Source: Prostheceraeus crozeri
Taxonomy: Eukaryota > Platyhelminthes > Polycladida > Euryleptidae
Direction of reading: 5' to 3'
Length of the DNA: 64,000 nt
NCBI GenBank assembly: GCA_907163375.1
Contig: CAJQUW010005288.1
Coordinates: 62,001 to 126,000, forward strand
Position 1 is the first letter of the stretch. The number at the start of each line of letters is the position of its first letter. Under the pieces are notes generated by a model. It had not been told where the DNA came from. It saw only the letters and a program-made list of their open reading frames with translations, and did not search any database. The translations under genes were made by a program, and so were the position numbers. Positions 55,100-64,000 of the stretch are shown piece by piece.

Positions 55100-56720
55100 T
55101 GTTGGCTTAACATAAGTTTTGAAATTGGAAAAAAAATATTTTGTGCGAAACTTTTGGAAAGCTCCTAGTAGATATGCACTCATCTAGTGACACAGCGACC
55201 TCCTTTTTATAGTATTTTAGCACAACTATGAGCCATGAACGAACCAGGGGGCTAATTAAAAGAAAAAGTAACAAATTGTATTACTTTAAACATATAAAAG
55301 GAGGGAAACAGATCTTATAATCTGATTAAGCTGTTCCATATCAAAAACCTGTTCGAACACCTCTTCAAAAGTACCAAGACTGTGTTGGTCAGGGAAATAT
55401 TCTGGAGACGCTGATTCAAAGCTGTGCCGTGCGAACAAAGATAGCTTTTCGATCGACTCACAGTATATGCACGTTCTAGGCTCACATAATAGTATGTGAG
55501 TGCATTAGCTCTGCAAATTTTTCATGTGGTTCGGTTAATATTACCCCTGAATTGACAGAGCTACCCCTGAATGATAGCTTCATCAATCTGCAGTCGATTT
55601 TTCTTTTTTTTAAAACTTCGAGTTGATGACTATTCACTATTCAGTCATTCAATTTCACTGTTCTCTGAAAAAGAGGATGTTGTTTGAGGAACATATTCTT
55701 GGAATCTATGTTATTGACCAAACTGAAATAATCACAGTAAGGAAAATGTCAATATACATAACTTTTGCATTTCACATTGACCTGTCAATCAACGCGGCCA
55801 TATTTTTAACAAATCCAAATAATCTGTATGAGAGCACTTGATTTAGCCTCTACCCAGTCACCATAAAGCTGATGAGGAATCAGGATGATAATCATGATGA
55901 GGAAAACCCTAAATTCTTGATGTTGACAAAATAGATTTTTAGACAAAAACAAACAAGTTATAAAGTTGGAGATTCATCGCACCCCCATCGGTGGACATCA
56001 TCATCCGTAGACATTATGGAATGTTCCTTTGTAAGGGTAGTAATAGCCGTAAGTAATAGCCGTCGTCAGCTACATTCAAATACATTTCTACAGATCTGGC
56101 TCCCACTTGTTACAATTCGCATAAAGTATAATATGCAACATTCAAGTGTTCACAGGCAATCAGGTTGGGAAAATGCTGCAAAATTAAACCACTAATGAAC
56201 ACTTCAGTAATGCGCGTACGTAAACTTGGAAATTATAAGAAAAATTGTTTATCTTTATCACCATGGAGAGAACAAATGAAAAGAGTTCATCCAATATAAT
56301 TATTACAAGCAAACAATTTTCATCTGATTCGACATCCACAAAGGATTGTCGAACAGTTGACGCCATTATGTCTGACCCTCATTGTTTTTAGTCCAGCAAT
56401 GATTTTGTGTCCTCTTTCATGGATAACCAATGAATCAATGTTTGAAAGTATTCCTTTCAAAGACAAAAACGCACACTCATGGCATAACCCAAATTCTTTC
56501 ATCATACCATACGTTAACATTTGATAAAAATCCACAGTCTATCATGTAAAGATATATTCTCAATTGTAAAATATCACAACCAACTGAAATGACGTTGTTG
56601 AACTGAAAACATATGTAAAAATCGAATACGCGAGTACAAGAAGAAAGTGATCTGTACACAGCGGATGTCACCTTGAGATGTGGCTCAACGAAAATGGGAG
56701 TGATAACCGATAGCAGTTGT
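55100..56720. other. AT-rich noncoding interval
   Basis: No feature was recognised; frames are short and compositionally random. Confidence 0.35.
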
Positions 56721-56727
56721 AAAAATT

Positions 56728-56910
56728 GTTATAATCATAGAAATCTGATTGCTTGACTGTATTAAGCTAGAAGGGTCATCAGCTGATTTTAGGTGGTCAT
56801 TAAAGCTGCTCGGTGTCCCGAACAACTCGCGCCCACGTCAAGATAGGCGGTTTCAACACAATGACCCTTCTAGCCTTTATATAGTATCTGATTTCTATGG
56901 TTATAATTAT
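56728..56910. mobile_element. Foldback MITE with TTATAA-type ends
   Basis: The left side TTATAATCATAGAAATCTGA mirrors the right side ending TCTGATTTCTATGGTTATAA. A second inverted pair AGCTAGAAGGGTCAT / ATGACCCTTCTAG is inside. The outer bases match the ends of the 1-kb repeat unit at 26.5 kb. Confidence 0.6.
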
Positions 56911-59530
56911 TGCTGTTAGTTTTTCTACATATTATTTAAATTCGTCCATATGATCGAGAATCACGCATGTTTACTAAATAAAGAAATCGATTTTCGCAAA
57001 TCATTACTTTCGAAATCACAGAAATTTTGTCAAAACAGATTAAAGCGGTATCGAATTCTAATATTGTATCCAACGATATGTAGGAATGATGAGAAAACGA
57101 AGGAAACAGAAAAGAATATGAGTAGCTTTAATCAGATAGATTCAGCTCTGTGGTTGGACTTCAGCGACAAATGTTCTAGATGTTTCATGTCAGCACTCAG
57201 AAATAGCAATCTCAATTTATCAGTGTCACTGATCGTGTCTGTCACTTTCAATCGTGTGATTTAGCCTCAAAAGTGACAAAACCCACAGAGATGGCATCGA
57301 ATCTATGGCTTCAATTTTTATCATATTGATAATGATTATTTCCACAAAAAGATTTCACAGAACTGTTCTTCATGCATGGGTTCATGGTGCTGCTGTGCAT
57401 GAATGACGCGAAGCTGCATGAGCGCTGTATGTCAATAAAGCACCAGGCCACATGATTACATGCAAACCTGTTGCTTGTGCAGTTCAAGCATGAAATTAAT
57501 CGATATTTGTTCGGAAACTGTTTTTCAGCCAATCACTACTACTTGAAATGATGGCTCTGTGGTTGGTGAAAGCTAGATTTTAGAGTGAATTGAGCGCCGT
57601 TGCAATTATCAATGTAAATATATTTGAATATCTTATTAATGTCACTCATTTTATCTTTATGAACTTTTTTATCTTCATTTATCTTTTCTATAATTGTGAA
57701 AAAACGAAATCTAATAAAAAAATTTCTACTCAAAATTTTCATTTTATATAGTAGTATGCACAAAATTACAGTTAAATAGCAATTGTAAATAATTGCCCTT
57801 TTGCGGAATGTTATAAATACTTCATGCGTGGTAATTTAGCAACTCAATACAAGGAAGTGAAGATATCTGTTCGCATAGACACTACATCCTACATTTCTCC
57901 TAGTAGTTTTACCTATTTTAACAAATTTAGGAAAATTAATCCTTCCATTGGTCTATATGTCTGTCACTGCAGGAAATTTATTGGCAGTAGGCCAAGCGAT
58001 AGCCACGGTTGAATTTCGGATAAGTTCAATTTTTGTAATATAGTGATGCTATTTTTGTGTTATCAAATTTTCTGGCACTACGCTCATTAGCTGCATGGTT
58101 TTTGAGACTGAAAGTATCATATGTGGCTGATATTTTGATTTACATGAAGATCATATCTTCATTTAATTCCATGAATGAATGCTCTTGCTGTTGCTCTTTG
58201 ATGTGAATCGTTGTGCGTGTTTTGCCCTCAGAAGCCAGCGTGTTGCCCATGGTATTGCCTGTTTTGTCCGTTTAATTGAACATCTACCAGAAGTTAATTT
58301 TATTCTTCATGGAGTTAATTTTTGAAATTGAAAATTAGTTTAATGTAGGTGTAATGAAGACTTCCATTAAATGCGCATAGTGCAGCTTGTTTGACACAGG
58401 TTCTTTGAAATCTGACGCGCAGTGAAAATTGACTAACATCGATCATCGATTTCGTAATGAATTGTCAATATCCGTTCATCATGTTCTAAATGTCAATTGT
58501 CTGACCAATATAAGTTGGGAAATCTCACTGAGGCAACTTTCCTTGAAAGTTGTCATTTTGAACTAACAACGCTTCAACAAAAAAGGAAGCTTAAATCCCG
58601 TAGTTATTCCAAAGTCGCGGCATTTTGAAAAGTAATGGGGTTGAGAAGCGCTCTAGCCAATTTGTCTAAAAAAGTTGATATAAATGTTTTCAGCAGATAT
58701 TTGAGACGACAGAAACTAAATCACGTGTGGCACAAGTCTTCAGTGATGTTTTACTACGTTCGTGCGACGATGCGTAGCAACCTCTCAATTTAGTCCGACG
58801 GTCTGATGCAACAGGGAGTCCGCTAGCCACCAATATCTACCGATTATTATTGACTCGGCTTGTAGCTCAGAGCTTGAATTAGCCTTCTTCTAGATGAGAA
58901 AATATCGAAGAGCTATGTTCAAGGTATATTGGGCCTACACCAACTCCCTGAATATAGACTTTTAAAAACAACTGCACCGAAAGGCATATTTTCATACGTA
59001 TTTTTTTGCGTTGAAGTCCTGGTTCAATCTTGACATACAATGTGTCATGTGAATCCATCAATGACAGGTTATTGTGCCATTTTTTCATTTTCTTGATCGG
59101 TCAGTCGTGATCAGTAGGTATCACGGAAAAAATCTGAACATTCTCACTGATAAGCACTTTCAACATGAAGTGACAGAATTTATTGGCGAAAATCGGTTGA
59201 CAGCATGATCAGCCCCTCAGCTTTTTCATTACATGAGGATTTCGAGATTCGCTGAATGTGGAAAAGGATGCAGCAGTAATAAATTTCACGGAAAAGTTGC
59301 AGTTCGAATAATCTGACACCTTTTATTCATCAATTATAAGGCTCAACGTCAATAAGCTTGAAAAGGCTCAACTTCAATAACACCATGTAATTTGTTTTTT
59401 GTTGTCCTTTATATTGGCAGAGCATTTATGCTGTGTCTGGTCAGTTGTAGTCAACAGACACAAATGTATGTGCTTTCGTTCAATGCATTTACCCGATGCA
59501 TGCGAAAGGAAAATGCAACATGAAATGTAC
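56911..59530. other. AT-rich noncoding interval
   Basis: No gene, RNA or transposon end was recognised. Confidence 0.35.
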
Positions 59531-59534
59531 CATA

Positions 59535-60269
59535 AGATGGGGTGACTTTGAACAGAATAGAATTTTGACCATTGCACCAAAACTGCCACTCTCAAACGGT
59601 TTTTGAGCGATCGATCTTTTTGGAATATGATATTATGATAAACAAGCTAAAATTTCACACGGCATTAGAGATTCTTCTAATATTTCATTTACTATTAGAA
59701 AAATGAATTCCCATTCACATTCCCTACCGACATAAAATTGAACTTTAAAAAATGGTACCGCTATTTAACACATCATAGTAATATAGTATGCAATCTCTGT
59801 GTAGTGCACTTCAGAATTACCTAAATGATGTTTTGAATCTATTGCACTTGTCAGAATAATTATTCAAAGTATTGTAAAATGCCTCCATAGTCACTCCACT
59901 GATATTGAGAAAAATGGGGTGACTTTGCTCAGTAGATAGGCCGACATAGCTGCACTTAGCCATAGTAACTAAAACCATAAAGCATCAATATTGTCCTCTA
60001 TCTAGACATCAGGCATTCACTTATGATGCTGTTTAAGACATTCCTTTTCCCAGTAAAAGTGACAAGCAGACTTGTGACATCCAAGACTTTCTACACCTGC
60101 TTGATACGTAGCCATTCATAACAGGAAAATTCTCGGAATTTTTACCGATAGGTACGATGTGATGTATGACTGAACATTACTACGACTTACTTTTGTACTA
60201 CACGGTAAAATGCAAGTGTTTCATGTTAATATTGTTTTATCCCATCAAGTGTCCAAAGTCACCCCATCT
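59535..60269. mobile_element. Candidate nonautonomous element with AGATGGGGTGACTTTG ends
   Basis: AGATGGGGTGACTTTG at 59535-59550 is inverted at 60254-60269. Internal or external extra copies occur at 59914 (direct) and 60427 (inverted). About 735 bp between ends contain no coding frame. The target duplication is unclear. Confidence 0.4.
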
Positions 60270-61109
60270 CTGGGTGACATTCGACACTGAGGGTTTTAGA
60301 AAATATATGATGGTAGTAATTCTTCGTAATAATATTGTAATACCACAGAGGCAACTTTTGATATCAATTGTTTAAACTTTTTCTACTTGAAAGTAATATA
60401 AGATTTGAGATGAACTTCAAAACTGTCCAAAGTCACCCCACTTCACGGTATAGATCAAAGGGCTGTTGCTCCACCTGGAAACTCCTTAAAACTCCCGGAA
60501 TCGCTAAATTGATAGTCTCTTTTTTTCAAGTCCATGTAATGACTTCATTCGTTCACATAATCGGTGAAGTATGCCACATGTCGGTCGATATTCACCGACA
60601 GCTGCACCAATTCAGAAATTTCGAGTTTCGATCTGGATGAACTTCTTCGTTGAAACGTTTAAGTTATCAATCCTTGCATTTTCAGGCGCACTTTATTTCG
60701 AAATTTTTGCAGCTTGGATGCCAAGATGCATTAAAAGCAAAATACAGCTGCAAATTACGAATCAAGAGCATTGCGTCTTGTAAAATGAAGAATTTGTCGT
60801 TTATATGTCAATGCAATTGAGTAAAACAGTTGCTGGCACATGAATTATCCACTACATCTCATCAGTTTGCCTTAAGAAATTTAAACTCTGTATCTACATC
60901 GATCTAGACAAAGCTCGTGGGTTATGATATTTGTATATGAAATGTATATATATATATATGAGAATTAGACATTTATTTCCACTGTCACAAATCATTGAAA
61001 AAAAGCGCGAACTTCTTTTATGATTGTGTTGGCAATGGCTTCATGAATTTTTTTAAAAAAATGAGTGACGTAGTAATACTCATATTCCAGTGATCCACAA
61101 AGACAGCTA
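60270..61109. other. AT-rich noncoding interval
   Basis: Contains the extra inverted CCAAAGTCACCCCA (60427) and a short TA run (60943-60960). No gene is supported. Confidence 0.35.
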
Positions 61110-61117
61110 CTTACTAA

Positions 61118-62516
61118 CAGGGCTGGGGTGTCGGTGTCGGTGTCGTGCCCTTTTTTCCCGGTGTCGGTGTCGTGATTTTTAGGGACGACACCGACACCGA
61201 CCTTAAATTTTAGCTGGAAAAATAACTTGTTTTATCGCACAAGGATTTCCTTCTCTTTACAAAAAGTCATATTTTCACTAAAACGGACTGGAAGGCATAA
61301 TTAGTTATTATTGTATACTCTACTACATGTAGTTCAAAAAGTTCAAGGTGACAGGCCTTTGTTTCTTCTTGCCTTGATAGGTCCCTAATACACTCTATGC
61401 TATGTTCTCTGAATGCTATCACCATGGCTATCACCATTGAGATAGATTAGGCCAGTGATCGTAGTGAGGCTGGCGTCCTAGTGGATGCCCGGTACCGACT
61501 CCTGCTTACTGAGATGCAGCTGCAGCGGGGCCGAGAGGGACTTCAAGAGGTTCACAGTCGAATAAAGTCGGCACGATCCTCCGTGTCTCATGTGGCTCAT
61601 AGGCCTGCTTATGTTGTGAATTTGACCAACTCGGATGAGGAGGAAAGTGACCCTTTTGCTCGAGAACTTGATCGCCTCGGAAAAGGCAGGGAAGTCAAAG
61701 AAAGCCAACTCCAGAATTGATGAATTGATCACTGAAATGGAGTCAATTGGGCAGCTCAAAGGCAAGGATGTGTGGGAGATCATCCATATGTACCCGGTGG
61801 ACATCCGTGAAGCTGCCAGAGTTGCGTCTTGCCTCCCGCCAACACAAGTATCTGTAGAGCGCCTATTTTCATCTCTACATTTCATTGTATCCGATCTGAG
61901 AAGTTCAATGGCGGAGGATTTGGTGAACGCTTCCCTCTTCCTTCACACGAATTGGGAATGAATTGAGTGGATTGCTGAATCAATTGTTTTGAGTGTTTTT
62001 GATTGTTTTAAGCCTATCAATTGTTTTGAGTGGTACGGTATCACCTTATCACATGTAATCATGATAAGCATCTTCATTTTTGTCATCATTCACTGTTAAT
62101 TCAATTAGTCATCATATCCATTGTTTCACCACGTTTCATAAGCATTATTCATTATTCATCGCATCACTTTCAATTTCAGAGACATTTTGTTGTCATTATT
62201 TTTAGAAAAGCAGTTTGTTTAGAAAATGATGTTTTTTCGTGATCATAGGTCTCCTGAAAGGAGTGCATGACCTGTAGTGTTTCGAGGATTATTATTATTA
62301 TTACGAGAAATAACCTTTATTTCCATCAATACACAACGAAAAAAAGAAAGTCAGGGAAACAAAACAAAGCAAAAGTGAAGACAAGTCGGGCAATTCAGTC
62401 AATTTTATTATTATTATTATTATTATCCGGTGTCGGTGTCGTGCTTTTCAAAATCCGGTGTCGTGCTTGAACCCGGTGTCGGTGTCGGTCAAAAAAAGCA
62501 CGACACCCCAGCCCTG
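61118..62516 (+). mobile_element. hAT deletion derivative, 1,399 bp, 8-bp target duplication
   Basis: TIR CAGGGCTGGGGTGTCG is at both ends, with perfect 8-bp duplications CTTACTAA (61110-61117 and 62517-62524). Many direct GGTGTCGGTGTCG units are packed just inside both ends. Only the C-terminus of the transposase remains. Confidence 0.9.
61481..61961 (+). pseudogene. hAT transposase C-terminal dimerisation domain
   Basis: A frame shift near 61690 joins two pieces. The second carries YPVDIREAARVASCLPPTQVSVERLFSSL, the hAT dimerisation signature (P-x-x-x-x-x-x-E-R-x-F-S). Its end LVNASLFLHTNWE is the normal terminus. The DDE core and zinc finger are deleted, so the element depends on a relative for movement. 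Confidence 0.8.
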
Positions 62517-62524
62517 CTTACTAA

Positions 62525-63209
62525 TAAATAAATTGGCTAGTCTGCACATTACTTTATACATAGTCCAGGAAAAATGTGCTCAGGATGGCTACTGGACGAC
62601 AAAGAAGCCGGATCCCTCCATGGTAATCTACAAAACTTGATGGCATCTGTAAACGATTTGTGTGATCTTGCTTATGTATGACAGATGTAATTGTAGCTAG
62701 GGCTACCAACGCATCCGGACCAATCAGTGTGCAGCTGAAAAACTTTATTCGAACACTTTGCGTGATCAAGCAGGACAACTAATAAGCATCGTGTGACACT
62801 AAATAGAATTAAAATGTGTCCGAAGAATTTTTTTTCAATTACACACTTTGTGGCAGATGATTATGTTTCTTAGTTTTTAATAGTGGATGCTTATGTCTAC
62901 TTATGTGTCGGAAAGGACAGGTTGCACAGAAAAATCAGTCACGAAATCAGATTAAAATATGACTTTCGTCGATATTCGTGTTAAACATTTGATGCGTCCC
63001 CATTTCGTCATGCAGTATAATTGTTGTCTGTGTTTCAAGTATCATGAAGAAGGTGCACATAAATAAATCAAAAAAATACTTGACTCGATTCACTGCACAC
63101 TAGATTCCGTCTAAACATGGAACATTGAACGACACTGCAAAAAAGGATTTGACACAGATGAACAAAACGTTTTGTGTAGGTTGCCAGACGTGCACTTATC
63201 ACAACTCAA
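62525..63209. other. AT-rich noncoding interval
   Basis: Nothing was recognised between the hAT element and the terminal LINE fragment. Confidence 0.35.
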
Positions 63210-63219
63210 GTGATGATTA

Positions 63220-63960
63220 TGGGTATGCAACCATGCGGAAAGTGCATTCTATTTATCAAAAGTGAAGCTGAAGTCAGGAGAAGAATACAAGCGGGAGTCG
63301 GAGCGCACCGAAAAGTAGCAGGAGTTATGAGAGACAGCAGAATCAGCAAGGAAATCAGACGGAAGGTTTTGGAGGTATGTGTACAGTATCACGAGCAGTC
63401 ATATGCGGACTGTAGAAAATGTCACTTACAAAAGAACAGCAAGATAGAATGCAAGTGTGCGAGAACAACTGGGTGAGGAGATTGTGCGGAGTGATCTAGA
63501 GGAAGCGGGTTCCGAATTGAGAACGGAAATGGAAATGGCTTGGGCGGGACATGTGACAAATATGAGCGAGGAGAGATTGCCGAGGCGAGTGGAGCACAGT
63601 GAAGAGACAAGTTCACGGGGAAGACGAAGACCAAGAATCCGATGGACCGATTGATTGCGGAAGAAGAGACCTACAGAGAGCGGAAGAAAATTGGAGAAGA
63701 TGGAGAACAACGGCTGAGGATAGAGCAGAATGGAAAGGACTGTCAACAAAGTGGGATCATGGAATGTGACACTGACTTCGCATATCTTCCTGGCGAACAT
63801 TTGATGCTATGGTGTAGATGTTGTGTATTTCATAATTGTTTACATGTGCAGTTTGCATTGTGTTCGACATAGTTCCTCCCCCCCCCCACACTACCTTGTC
63901 TGGGATCATGGGGTTGTTGAAATAATGACAAATAAAATAAATTAAAATAAATAAATCTAT
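63220..63960 (+). mobile_element. 5'-truncated LINE with 3' simple-repeat tail
   Basis: Pieces in shifted frames read EVRRRIQAGVGAHRKVAGVM, MQVCENNWVRRLCGV, MAWAGHVTNMSEERLPRR and RGRRRPRIRW, then AEDRAEWKGL. These are the C-terminal signature of an RTE-like or related LINE ORF2 (W-x-G-H-V ... G-R-P-R-x-R-W). Two or three frameshifts break it. The tail at about 63927-63957 is a run of TAAA(A)/AAATA units, probably the 3' end of the insertion. Only the last 700 bp are present. Confidence 0.75.
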
Positions 63961-64000
63961 TTTTCGATGGCTTAGTTTGCCTTGAAATTGCCCATATAGG

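Overview
The window is invertebrate animal nuclear DNA, most likely from a marine species such as an echinoderm, hemichordate or mollusc. That reading rests on AT-rich intergenic DNA, AATAAA polyadenylation signals, GT-AG splice sites, a tRNA-derived SINE, and a mobile-element mix (Polinton/adintovirus-type PolB, Penelope-like elements, Crypton, Ty3/gypsy, rosa and other mariners, hAT, Harbinger-type MITE) typical of such genomes. I recognise no ordinary host gene. Nearly everything identifiable is endogenous viral or transposon DNA.

Region 1 (1-10.3 kb) is a virus-like gene cluster. A Polinton-type late-protein-like frame (79-1176, +) converges on a long protein-primed family-B DNA polymerase (1356-5156, -). 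The two share an overlapping bidirectional poly(A) signal. A divergent promoter separates the polymerase from a small acidic CXCXXC protein (5585-6022, +). Next come three minus-strand genes: 84 aa, 88 aa, and a 411 aa zinc-finger/coiled-coil protein. Each is followed by a nearly identical ~145 bp module containing what reads as a replication-dependent-histone-type 3' end: a 6-bp stem with 4-nt loop, then ACC and a CAAGA purine element. The two small genes also have TATA boxes about 30-45 nt before their ATG. This histone-like gene layout on non-histone, virus-associated genes is the most interesting thing in the window.

Region 2 (9.4-12.1 kb) holds repeats: a 316-bp-spaced duplication, a ~294 bp satellite with G-tracts, and a G-tract/CG-rich array. 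A Tc1/mariner-like DD35E element follows at 13166-15146.

Region 3 (16.9-24.9 kb) is one reverse-transcriptase retroelement (+) broken by nested insertions. The first is a 3.6 kb DNA transposon with 4-bp TGCA target duplications. It contains a Harbinger-type MITE and a 369-bp-armed palindrome. The second is a minus-strand LINE that itself carries a SINE.

Region 4 (26.2-34.98 kb) contains MITEs and two copies of a ~1 kb repeat unit. One copy is split by a Ty3/gypsy element (27440-33298, ATAC target duplication), and the other preserves the empty site. A Crypton tyrosine recombinase lies inside the gypsy 5' LTR.

Region 5 (35-48.2 kb) has Penelope-like GIY-YIG fragments with hammerhead-ribozyme-like motifs, long (TA)n tracts, and two DD41D (rosa-type) mariners inserted at those tracts.

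Region 6 (48-64 kb) is mostly featureless AT-rich DNA. It contains a DD34D mariner (51928-53323), a possible mariner C-terminal remnant, small foldback elements, a 1.4 kb hAT deletion derivative with a perfect 8-bp target duplication, and a 5'-truncated LINE at the right edge.
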